From positions 496,001 to 560,000 of the forward strand of contig JAUFSD010000017.1 in the NCBI GenBank assembly GCA_033030425.1: a stretch of 64,000 nt of DNA, written 5' to 3'. The position numbers were made by a program, and so were the translations under genes. This DNA comes from Verpa conica (lineage: Eukaryota > Ascomycota > Pezizomycetes > Pezizales > Morchellaceae). The notes below the pieces were generated by a model. It was not told the DNA's origin. It worked only from the letters and a program-made list of their open reading frames with translations, and searched no databases. Positions 53,703 to 64,000 of this stretch are shown in pieces. Numbering within the stretch: the first letter of the stretch is position 1; every line of letters begins with the position of its first letter.

Positions 53703-56700
53703 GCCCATGCTCGGCAAATCACTCAGAGCGATTTATGCACGCCCTCCCGCCACCATGGTCCCTTTTCTACGACCCCATTTCTTGTCCAGACCTCTTTTCA
53801 AATTTTACTCCTCACTCCAGTCCTGCTCATAACCCACGGGACACTCTGCCGTGCTCTCGCGCCGCAACGTTTGGGAGTTTCCAAAAAATACCCCTCACGT
53901 CCTAGCTATTGATTCGCCCTAGATCTTTATAAAATCATTTTCTGATTGGGTTTTTCCAGTGGAGGTGGAGGGGATTATTAGCTGGCTGCCTCTGCCGTTC
54001 CAATCTTTGTCTATTACTCATGGCCCAAGTGCGCACCATCAAAAAGCAAGAGAACGTAGAACCACGCGCCAACGATATCGAGCAAACAGGAAACGAACCC
54101 AGAATCTATTTCCTGTACCATACTCGTTTATTGAGTAAGACCGGTCTAAGACCCATCATCGCACGAGCGCTACACAACTAATCAAGAGGTTTGGTAAAGC
54201 CTCCAACTACCTATCTATGCTACCACGTTCCCTACTCTCCTCCCCCCCCACACCCTCAGCTGAAAGAAAGCCCTTCGATTGAATGACTCCTGGTGCTCGG
54301 CACTGACATCACTTCCACACCAACCGATGGTGATGGAGGGAGAGGGAGGTCCTCAAACCTGGAGCGGCTATTTAAACCATACAACCCTTCCTTCACATGC
54401 CCCATTCAGGAACCGAACTTCCATGTAATTTTTTTAAGAGGCCCATGCCCTCGGGGGGCTGCATACGGATTAATAGGATTTGCTTCAAGGAAGAGCCTAC
54501 TTCAAACCGGCGCCCCCCTCCCCGGCAGGTTATTTAATTTTTTCTTCTGCCCCTCGTTTACCGTTTTTATTTTTATTTATTTTTCTTTCTCCGTGGCGGC
54601 TTGGTTGGAGTTAGGACCTAGCTATCGGGAGTCAGCTACGGGTAAGCTTACTGTCCGAAACCTACTTGCTCTTACCTACTCGGAGAATGACATCTCCTCG
54701 AGTACCGTACGTCCCAGTATCTCCACTACATCATGCAATGTCACATAACCTACATAACGGTAGCACTCCCGAATATAGTGGAGTACATAAAGTACCTACA
54801 TACACCTTCCCGCTATTCCAAACGCAGTAAGAGGTCGCGAGAGCAATGTAATTCGTAATACCTGTTCGTCCATTTTCCTCCCCAATCCCCCAATCGAAAA
54901 ACTACCGCCGTCGCGCGTTCTCTATTCGCACAGGTACTTTAAAAGTAGGGGTACGCATAGACAGATCGTAAACGAGAAAGAAAAAAAAGGCCACTTTGCT
55001 AGGTATTCTGCACACAACGATACAACACATTACATTACATGTATCCTACATACAGGTCCCATCGCAGGAAATTCTCTTTTTACCCGACTCCTGTAAAATG
55101 CAAACCCACTCCCAGGAGAAAGCGTTTCGCTACCTAACCGATAAGGTTGCAGGAGAGAACGTTTTATGTATGTATAAAAATGTACATAATATCCTCGTGC
55201 CTATAGGAATGTAGGGAGGGGTGGAAAGAAAGAAGAGGGAAAAAGCAAGTACCATAGGAGATATGTGCATATATGCGCGCATATCGTGTTTCCCAGTTTG
55301 TGCAGTGTGTTGCGCATGTGGTTAATTTCTTGATCTCCGCATCATTGGGTTCTAGAAAAAAAATAGTGGAGTTTCAGGGCTGCAGAATTGATGAGAAAGT
55401 TGTTGACTGAGGTGTTCGCTAACTAACTGCATGTGGTGTATATCAAAAAAAAAAAAAAGGCGGAACAATGTGTGACATGTTGTGTGTATACTTAGAAGTC
55501 TTCGCCGGTGCTGTGCAGAATCGGTACGCTTAATTCTAACACATAGGGTTCATCCTAGGCGGATCGGAGGTAATAGATAGTTCTAGATATAACAGAGACA
55601 ATCTTACTACCCGCTAAGGGGTAGAAACCGTGTATGAAGGTCTAGGCTACTTTAGTCGAACACTATTTTCTCTACTAGTGTAAACACTGAATTTAATGAG
55701 ATTGAGAGTAAACTTCGTACACCTGACTAGTATAGACTTCCAACCGCATATATAACGATGAACTTGACCATCAACAACATATATCCAAACTAAACGCAGA
55801 AATAGCTCAAACCACCCTGAAAGCACCCAAGCGCCTCTATTCCCCGTAACTAGATCTAGAGTACGCATATTTGTATTAATAGATCATCATATAACAGTTC
55901 AATATAAGGGAAAGAGAAGGGAAAAAATCCCGGCGAAACGAAGCTTTAGGCTACACTATTCCAGGTTTCAGAATTAACCTTCGGGAAAGCAAAAGGTAAT
56001 TTTTTTGGAGACGAGATCAGCGCCCGAAAGGTTGGCTCGGCGTTTCTTTCCGAGAGTATCACGAGGTTTTCTGGGCTGTGTTTTTATCTTTTTCCAGCTG
56101 ATATTCCTACTACACGTGGGAGGCTGCATGGCCCAAGGATCGTTTTTTGGTGCTATATATGTAAGGCAGGACGGGTATCGTGTATTAGGACTTAAGTATA
56201 CCATCCCACCAATGAGAATGAAAGTTCTGTTTAGTGTTATATACATCTAGGCCAATGGATCTAGGTAGAGAAGCCACGCGTTATCATCTCTCGGGAGTAG
56301 ACTCTGTGACTGACACCCACCCTAATATAATTAAACTTTAAGAAAAAAGGGTATTTAGTCTATATTTTACTGAAAGTAACACGGCGGGAAGACTAAAGTT
56401 AAATTAATAGCACTTCTCAGGTCAGCGTCCATCTTTACTTTGTTAGCCTATAAGTGAATATAATCCGAGCACGAGTGAGAGTGTATGATTAATATCGCAG
56501 GTGATTTCTGGGGTCTTATTACATATATGTTATTACCTTATATAATTTGTTTCTTGGTTCTAGTTGTTCTGGCTAAGTTTCAAGATTCTATCAACGGTAA
56601 TTAACCACTTGTTAGTTTGGTCTGGTGGTGTTGATGGTAGCTGTAGTTGGGTAGGTGTCCTTTTTCTAAGGTATGTGTTCTACTAGTAATAAGGTATCTA

Positions 56701-57827
56701 GAAGTAGGATTTACTGTAGTTGCAGATCAGGCTAGAAAATCCCCATATAGGTGGATACTTATCGGTAGATATGATAGAATGGGGACGATCCCGAGCACGA
56801 TTCACAGGTAGATTCGGGTTGAGCTACTGCTATAAATAGTATTTCAAATATTATCGGTAGCCCCTAGCATTTTATTTCGCAGTGTGGGATGGGTTGGGGC
56901 CGTACAGCGCTCGGTTTACAATGGACCGAGGTGATTTATATATATTCTCTCGCTCGGAGGTATAAGTGAGGGAGTCCGTGCATCGGCCCTTCGGTAAGAC
57001 ATTAGGATACGGTCTATCAAAACGATGGCTTGCATGTCCCTCAAGCGACACGTGTACTTGTGCAAATAATAGGTATTAACTACGGATCGGATATTCCTAC
57101 TGAATATATTGAATAAATTGAATCAGTCTGATTAAGTTGGCTATTTGGGTATTCTTATATACAGAATGTAGTTTAATCCATGGTTATCTGCGACAGTATG
57201 TAGCTTAGGAACCCGAGTGAAAATTTATGGAGGAGTAAAATTTTCCCTGGATGCCTCATAGTACATTTAGTAAGTACATGTAGCGTAGGGAATGATATAA
57301 TAGGGAATAGGAGAAGAGAGAAAATATACAGGATTATGTACTCGGGATCAGCTTTCAGTTTAGGGAAGGGTATAATACTATGAAGGTCTATAAAGTAATC
57401 AAACAATTTACATAGACATATTACGAATAGAAATCACTTTTCTACGCTATAACTTCTATACTTACCATTTTGTGTAGAATGGAAGCTTTCTAGGAATATA
57501 AACCCGCGTTCTTGGTTACTATATAATGATTAGCAAGGGGGACTAAAATGTTTGTAGATCTTCTAGGGCCTTAGAATATGAACTATGGGTGTGCAATAGT
57601 AAATATCAATTCGATAGCCTAATAAATAGTGAAGAATATTGCCATAGTGGGTACTAATTTGACAAAGCTATTTGGACTATCGAGTGATATCATATGACGA
57701 AGACAGATAAACAAATCCTAACAAGATAAATTTTAAAGGAAAATTGAAGCTAAAGGGCTCCTTATAATAGTTATATAAGAAATCTTATGGTAAATGAAGG
57801 GTTGTAGATGTTGTAAAATTCGCCACC

Positions 57828-57835
57828 AACCCTAA
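57828..57835 (+). promoter_or_regulatory. Telobox upstream of DBP5
   Basis: AACCCTAA lies 241 bp before the DBP5 start codon. A pyrimidine-rich stretch follows to the start. Confidence 0.4.
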
Positions 57836-58075
57836 TCCACATCACGATCTTCACTGACAGGGTCTCTTTACGGTATAGTTCTTAGGCGGCTCCCTTTAAA
57901 CCCCGCAGACTCCCCGCCAACATTTCATTCATAACACCACACCGCGTCTTCCTCGGGATTATCATCGACAACACGTTTCCATCCCGTGTTTCTACCATAA
58001 CTTGTGTTTACACAACTCTCTAGTTTTTATTTCACCTATAACCCTTATTAATCCACATCACCCCTAGACTTGATA

Positions 58076-59689
58076 ATGGCCCAAGAACCTGTCGCATCAC
58101 TCGAGTCTCGGATGGGCCCAGTCCCTGACGATACTCCCGCTGGTAGTTCTGTCACAGTTCAAGGTGCAACTCCAGCTCCTACGGATGCCGCCCCCGAAGA
58201 GCCCAGCGACCTGGTTGAGAGCAACTATGAAGTCGCTGTAAAGCTTGTGAACATGCAGGGAGACCCAAACAGCCCCTTGTACTCTGTAAAACGCTTTGAA
58301 GATCTAGGACTGTAAGTACTCTTTGGTTTCACCCCCGGTGAAATCAGGCCAAGTACTCCTATGAAACTATTTGGTTTTATGGAATACTTACACCCTTTTC
58401 TATAAAGCTCGAAAGAACTCCTTGAAGGAATCTATTTCATGAACTTCAAGAAGCCCTCCAAGATTCAAGAGCGTGCACTTCCTCTTCTCCTCTCAAACCC
58501 TCCTACAAATATGATCGGACAGTCACAATCCGGAACCGGAAAGACAGCTGCTTTCGTTCTCACGATGTTGACTCGTGTCGACATGTCTATCAACCAAGTT
58601 CAAGCCCTGTGTCTTGCTCCTTCACGAGAGCTTGCAAGACAGATTATGAGCGTTGTGCAGACTATGGGTCAATTCACGAACATCAAGACTCAATTCGCTA
58701 TCCCCAATATGGTAGCCAAGGGGCAGAGGATTGATGCCCAGATTGTTATTGGTACTCCTGGTACAGTCTTGGATTTGGTTAAGAGGAAGCAGCTTCCAGT
58801 TGATGGAATTAAGGTTTTCGTTTTGGATGAGGCGGACAATATGTTAGACCAACAGGGCCTAGGAGATCAGTGTATGCGTGTGAAAGGGTGGGTTTTTTAT
58901 GTTCTTCATATACTGTTAATATTCGGTACTAACTTCTACCAGTACTATCCCAAGAACTGCTCAGGTTGTTCTTTTCTCCGCAACCTTCCCCGACCAAGTC
59001 GTCCAATACGCCAATCGCGTCGCCCCTGAAGCGAATCAAATAACCCTGAAGCACGAGGAACTCACTGTCGACGGGATCAAACAACTCTATATGGACTGCG
59101 AAAACGAAGAAGACAAATACCGTGTCCTTGTTGAGCTCTATCACATCCTCACCATCGGTTCATCTATCATTTTCGTCAAGAAGCGTGAAACTGCCTCTGA
59201 GATTCAACGGCGCATGGAAGCCGACGGCCACAAAGTTGCAGCTCTACACGGTGCCTTTGATGGAACAGAACGTGACAAGGTCATTGACGATTTCCGTTCC
59301 GGGAAAGCCAAGGTTCTCATTACAACTAACGTCCTCGCCCGAGGTATCGACGTTGCAACTGTTTCTTTGGTCGTCAACTATGATATTCCACTCGATCAGG
59401 GCGGCCGTCCTGACCCCCAAACTTATCTCCACCGTATTGGAAGGACAGGCCGATTCGGACGGGTTGGTGTTTCCATCTCGTTCGTACATGATAAGAGGAG
59501 CTGGACTGAGTTAAATGAGATTTCGGCTTTTTTCGGAGTGGAGATGACGAGGGTGCCGACTAATGATATCGATGTAAGACACCCCACCTCCTAGTTAATT
59601 CTTTCAATTACTAACAAGATATGTAGGAGGTTGAGACAATCATCAAGAAGGCGTTGAAGAGTAAGACAGCTGGTGTCTCAAAGTCTTAG
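58076..59689 (+). CDS. DBP5: DEAD-box RNA helicase DBP5 (DDX19)
   Basis: An ATP-dependent helicase at the cytoplasmic face of the nuclear pore that strips export factors from mRNA. Four exons, 58076-58311, 58408-58887, 58943-59573 and 59627-59689, give 469 aa, close to the yeast protein. Motif Q segment [16 protein letters not shown], Walker A QSGTGKT (119-125), [17 protein letters not shown] (219-222), SATF, then [20 protein letters not shown] and [11 protein letters not shown] are all present. The N-terminal 60 residues are poor in order and rich in A/P/E. The insert [15 protein letters not shown] is characteristic of DBP5. The last exon is only 21 codons, [12 protein letters not shown]. 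The ATG at 58076 is preferred; an upstream TTG is in frame but is not a normal fungal start. Confidence 0.95.
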
Positions 59690-60439
59690 TCAAAGCCGTA
59701 GTAAGAGTCGTAGCGGGCAATGGTGAAAGGCTTCTGGGTTAATCTATTGAGTTTTGTCTTTTTGAGTTAAAAAAGAGTGGGTTTTTGCAAGTTGTATAAA
59801 TTGTGTTTATGGTTAGTTTATTGGCAAAAGACTTTACGAGTAACGAATGTAAGGACCTAGTAGTTGGGGATTTTTCTCCGTTTGTATTATACTTTTGGGA
59901 TTTGAAGGGGCAAATTGGGAGCTCTCCTTTTTTCGAGGCCTGAATTTTTTTGGTGCGTATAAGACTTGGTGTGTTTTTTGTTAGAGGGCACCAGTACTGC
60001 TTGGGATGGGTGCAATCATTCACTTACTCTTTCTCTCTCTTTCTCGTATTAATCGCTCCCCCCGAACATACTTCACATAGAAAGATACCAGCACCATGTA
60101 AGTACCAAGAGTAGTTTCAAAGATCATTTCAACCATCCAACCATCCCACCATCCCACCATCCAACCATCCCCCACAAGCCCCAAATCCTCATCCTCCCCC
60201 CCAGGCCCCCAAACTAAAACTTTTACAAAACAAAAATTGCCTCCCTTCTTCCTAGCACAATTTTAAATTTTACGTTCCCCCTTTCCCCCTTTTCTTCTAA
60301 ACCCCATCAATGAATCCCTAGACTGATCCCCTTATACTCGCGCCAAGAAGAGAGGAAGGAGAAATATATATACTATACCTTACTTTTTTTGTTCTTTATT
60401 CTCTTTTTTTCTTTATCCTTTATCTTTTATCTTTACCTA
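59690..60439. other. Convergent 3' region DBP5 / NAA15
   Basis: A 750-bp region between convergent gene ends. T/C-rich with an octamer-type repeat at 60131-60171. No gene is seen. Confidence 0.45.
60131..60171 (+). repeat. Short tandem repeat, units CCATCCAA / CCATCCCA
   Basis: About five head-to-tail octamers alternate between CCATCCAA and CCATCCCA in non-coding sequence. Confidence 0.65.
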
Positions 60440-63273
60440 TTATTCACTTCTCTCCTTGAAAGCCGAAGCGTGCGGGAATCTTGCTGCTGACTTTTGGTTA
60501 TAGTCCTTGACATATTCATCTGCCACTTTGAGTTCCCGGAGGAGTGTTTGGCCCTCTACTGCGTCTTCGAGTGTTAGGGTCTCTAAGGAGAGGGCATCAA
60601 AGAGGGGTGTGAGGGGTGAGTCTGAGGGGTTGATGAAGTGGCATGTTCGGAGGGCTGTGAGGAAGGGGTGTGTGTGTTAGTATGGAGTTCTTTGGACTGG
60701 AGGGTGGTTTAATCACCTCTACGAATGTGTGCAGCGCTGTCTTTATGTCTCTCTGAAAACTCTCTATTATAGGCGTGTAGATCGGTATCCGCTGGGATTA
60801 TTTCGTCCAGAGTTGAAATTAGAACCTCTTTTGATGGAGCCTTGATATCATCATCTGATAATTTCCCGACTGTTCTCAGAGTTAGTTTTATCCTAAATAT
60901 AGTTCTCTCCTAAATATTGTGACATACCAGCAGTCCTGAATTTGACGATCTGTTCATGTAAGGCGGGGCTCTCTGGATCTAGCTCCTTAGCAGCTCTCAA
61001 GCACTTTACAGCAAGGAGCCACTTTCTCCTCCGGAAATAGACTTCGAAGCCAGTAGTCTGGACATCTATTTTCTTTGGTGAGAATTCCAACAATGGCCCA
61101 AGGAACTTGACGGCTGCCTCTAGAGGCTCCTTAGTTTGTGCGAGTTCGGTCCCGAGAGGGTCACTATCTTCCTTCTTTTTCTCGTCTTCCACGTTTGCAA
61201 CTTGTGCATTCTTTGCTTTCTCCTCCTTTGCCTTTGCAGCTGCTTCCACAGCCTTGTCCTGGGCTTTCTGAGCTTCCCGCTTTGCCTTCTTGAGAGCTTT
61301 CTTCCGGTCCGCGGTGGAGAGCCCCTCAAAATCGACGTTATCACCATTGCCGTTGGAGAGAGAGGAGTGCGCGAGATGAGGTTTGTCAAAGAGCATCGTA
61401 TACGCTTTTACAGCTCCCAAAGCCGCACGGGAAAAGAACGGGTGTGCGCGAAGTGTATCTTCCCATCGGAGCATCTCCACATATGACCGGATCTGACCCT
61501 TGCGTAGCGAGAAGCTATGGAAGTCGAACTGGTCCTCTGTCCAGTCATCAAAGATCTTCCAGATGGCATGGAAGCGTTTCAATGCAAGTCCAAACTTGCC
61601 TTGTCGGAGATACGACTCTCCATCCTCGGTAATGAACCAGACACATTGCATTTCGAGGAGGTCACCGAGAGGGCCACCATGTGCGTCATTCTGTAATAAA
61701 TCGTTAGTAAATTTGTCTGTAGTTTTTCTCTAGATTCTGGATAGGTGGGAGTGATATTCTACTCTTGTGAATAAGCTCATGGTCTTTAGAGCATCCTCGT
61801 TGCAGTCGTTTCGTAGTTGGTATTTAGCACATTTGGTGTTGATGTATCGGTCTTTTGTATCCAATAACCGAGCTTCATCCATTTTTTCCATTGCCTTTTG
61901 GAGGTCCCCTACATGCTTGTGAATGCGTGCGAGTGTCATATGTAATTCTACCTGTTTTGGTGCGAGTTCAATCGCCTTGTTGATGTACTCTTGCGCCTTC
62001 TCTGGGTTCCTTGTGCGGTAATGATCGTAGTGCTGCCCTAAGAAGTATAGTGTCCACAGCTTAAAATCACTTGGTTTGGTTGTCTTTGTTGCCCCATCTC
62101 CATTTGTATCACCGTTTGTAGGGTTCTCAACTACCTGTGGCTCCTCATTTTCTAGTGACGCAGCATAGCCTTCAACAAGCGAAAGGATGGTGTCCCGTTT
62201 GGCAGAGTCGGCATAGAGAGCTTTGATGTTTGCGAAGGTTGAAGGGACACCCTTCTTGAGAAGTTTGGTGAGATATATATCGGCAGCTTCTTTAAACTCG
62301 TCGCCTTCAAGGAAGTCTAGTGGGATTCTTCTAGGAGCGTCGCTTCGCTGATTCTTCTCGGCATACTCGGTGTACAGCGCTTTCTTAGCTTGCAAATCCT
62401 CCTCACACCCCATTGCCTTTTCCAAACCAACATAGTAGGCCCTCTTTTCTGCATTCCGGTCAAGTAGGACCTGGTAAGCCTTCTTAGCCTCCTCTAGCCT
62501 CCCAAGCTTCAAAAGATACTCTGCCCGTTTCTCCAACACCGAGATCTTATCAAGAGTGCTCTTTGCAATACTCTCCAAATTCTCCAACGCCCGCTCAATA
62601 TCCCCAGACTCGGCAATAACCATATTCTTATACAGCCCCGCCTCACTATGCTCCACATCAAACTTAACTGGTGGATTCTTGAGCGTCTCCTCAAACTTCG
62701 TAAGCACATTCTCCGCATCGGTATAATTCCCAGCCAAATGATGCGCAATCGCCAAACCCGTCCAATTCTGCCTCAGCTGCGGACGACCCTGGAGTATCTG
62801 GCGCCTTGATTCGATATACCCCTGGTAATCCCGCATCTGAATCTGCAGCAGTGCCAGGTCTCTCAAGATCTGTTGTGACTCTGGCTCGAACCTCAATGCC
62901 ATTTTATAGGCTTTGATGCTTTCTTCAAAGTTCTTTTCGGAGCGGTAGAGAAGGCCGTAGACGTGCCAGCAGACGTGCGATTTCATGTCTTGTTTTAGCG
63001 CTTCCTTGGCGATTGTGAAGGCTTCTGCTGTGCGGCCGAGGGAGTTTGTGATGAGCCCTTTCATGGCGAGGGTTTCGCCGTGTTTGGGGTGTTTTTTGAG
63101 GATTTGCTAGAGTGAGGGAGGTGTTAGCTTTCCTGTATTTATGAGAGCCGGGGGTGGAGGGATTTGCTGACTTCTGCGGATTTTAACCCCTTCTTGTATT
63201 GCTTCGTTTCGTAGCATTTCAGGACCTGGCGGAATAGGCCAGCGTCTTTTGGTGGTAATGGAGCTTGTGGCAT
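60440..63273 (-). CDS. NAT1: NatA N-terminal acetyltransferase auxiliary subunit NAA15 (Nat1)
   Basis: A TPR-rich scaffold that anchors the catalytic subunit Naa10 to the ribosome for co-translational N-terminal acetylation. About five exons: the first from the ATG at 63273 (MPQAPLPPKDAGLFRQVLKC), a large one about 63108-61765, one about 61693-60930, then one or two short ones ending in TAA at 60440. TPR-like helices run through the whole protein (HPKHGETLAMKGLITNSLGR, then SHVCWHVYGLLYRSEKNFEE). A basic coiled-coil, KKALKKAKREAQKAQDKAVE, lies in the second half and the C-terminus is VADEYVKDYNQKSAARFP. The first donor (GTCAGC) is weak but is the one that restores SAEQILKKHPKHGET. Full-length, roughly 850 aa. 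Confidence 0.93.
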
Positions 63274-64000
63274 CTTTGCTGTAGGGTGATAGTGGTGGTA
63301 GTTGTAGTTGTAGTAGGGGTTCTATGGTTAGGTCCTGCGATCCCTCAATGTTAGTCGAGGCTCAGCTGGGGAGATAGGTATTGCGTGAGATAGAGTATAG
63401 AGGGAGGGGTCAGGATAGACAGCTGTCCAGCATGCATGGATGAATTAACCCACCACTAAGCTTTCTTCAGAGAGGGAATTGAAGCAAATGTCTAATGTCT
63501 GTTTAGTGAGACGAAAGACGGTAGGCGACAATTAACAAAGATAGACTCGGGGGGGGGGATGTTCCTTTTATGATGGTGGACTGGGGTTGGGGTTGTGGGG
63601 GGGGGTGTTGATGTAATTGGAATTTGACAACTTTGAGTGTGGGGTCATTAAAAGTTTCGCCAAGACGAACGTTTTTTTGTTGTCGCTGCTGTGTCTGAAG
63701 GAGAGGTGCAGCCACAACTTTGCAGATCAGATAAGATCGGGTCGGGGTGCAATATTCTAGATGCAGAGATGCACAGTCTTCTCAGTGAAATTGTTTCTGG
63801 GGGTGCAGAGTATCTTGCTCTATTTTTAGGGCTCGAGAGGTTTCTTGGTAGGGTCCTCTGGACTATTAGATCTAGTCTTCTTGCTTCCAAGGGGGGATAT
63901 CAAGATTTTTAACTGTGTTTGATTGATTTTATTGGGGTATTCACCAGTTATATTCCCTCAGACTCTTGAGGTGAAGACAGTGAGACAGTGAGAGACACCG
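63274..64000. other. NAA15 upstream region to the right edge
   Basis: About 730 bp with G-runs of up to nine bases near 63550 and 63597. A 73-codon frame at 63691-63912 has no recognisable domain. No gene is claimed. Confidence 0.35.

Larger units (their letters stand above)
52594..58075. other. Largest gene-free region of the window (5.5 kb)
   Basis: No gene is supported. The first 1 kb next to the transporter is purine/pyrimidine-biased and may be its long 5' leader or promoter, with AAACCCTAACCC at 53691-53702. Frames at 53227-53637 and 54293-54748 encode low-complexity F/L/S/P text with no domain. From 54.8 kb on the sequence is AT-rich with TACATGTA palindromes at 55036 and 57275. The DBP5 promoter at the right end carries AACCCTAA at 57828-57835. 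No transposon protein remnant was recognised. Confidence 0.4.

Noticed and set aside
54293..54748. 151-codon plus-strand frame
   Set aside because: No domain and an F-rich low-complexity centre; no flanking splice or promoter evidence.
63691..63912. 73-codon plus-strand frame near the right edge
   Set aside because: Short, without domain, and no exon could be linked to it within the window.

Overview
The window looks like nuclear DNA of a filamentous ascomycete (Pezizomycotina). Short GT-AG introns of about 45-100 bp with CTNAC-type branch points interrupt most genes. The recognisable proteins are eukaryotic and several are typically fungal: a PalB/Rim13 calpain, an Ufo1-type F-box protein, an Alr/Mnr2-type CorA transporter and an esterase-NACHT-ankyrin NOD-like receptor. 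Genes lie on both strands and are separated by AT-rich, gene-free stretches of 1-5.5 kb that carry hairpins and small repeats. An early-diverging class such as Pezizomycetes would fit, but the sequence alone does not prove it.

Layout. 0-5 kb: the N-terminal part of cyclase-associated protein (cut by the left edge), ribosomal protein S28 and exocyst EXO70. 5-12 kb: two tandem genes for C2H2 zinc-finger arrays, then a gene-poor stretch. 11.6-13.1 kb: a Tex1/THOC3-like WD40 protein. 15.2-19.1 kb: a six-exon NLR (serine esterase, NACHT, about 11 ankyrin repeats). 20.5-30.8 kb: Mediator MED10, an unknown coiled-coil protein, a phosducin-like/TXNDC9 protein, an unknown membrane protein, a Cid1-type nucleotidyltransferase and RNA polymerase III subunit C31. 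31.2-37.9 kb: PalB calpain, DPH4 and exosome RRP43. 38-41.7 kb: no genes, but inverted-repeat elements. 41.7-52.6 kb: a methyltransferase, an Ufo1-like protein, an alanine/glutamine repeat orphan and a Mg2+ transporter. 52.6-58.1 kb: no genes. 58-63.3 kb: DEAD-box helicase DBP5 and the NatA subunit NAA15.

Most genes are housekeeping functions in RNA synthesis and export (MED10, RPC31, THO3, DBP5, RRP43), translation (RPS28, DPH4, NAA15), secretion and actin (EXO70, CAP) or ion and pH response (ALR, PalB). Several of their promoters carry an AACCCTAA telobox. The accessory part is the zinc-finger pair and the NLR, which is probably involved in non-self recognition.

The most unusual features are these. 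(1) At 36.15-36.36 kb, two copies of a 60-62 bp sequence sit in opposite orientation, each ending in an ATTC microsatellite and each flanked by its own perfect 14-15 bp direct repeat; they look like extremely small retrotransposed elements. (2) Several genes show a strong synonymous shift from C-ending codons at the 5' end to G-ending codons at the 3' end. (3) The ankyrin units of the NLR are almost identical in DNA, whereas the zinc-finger units are conserved only in protein. (4) Multi-hairpin, MITE-like structures lie at 40.1-40.5 kb.
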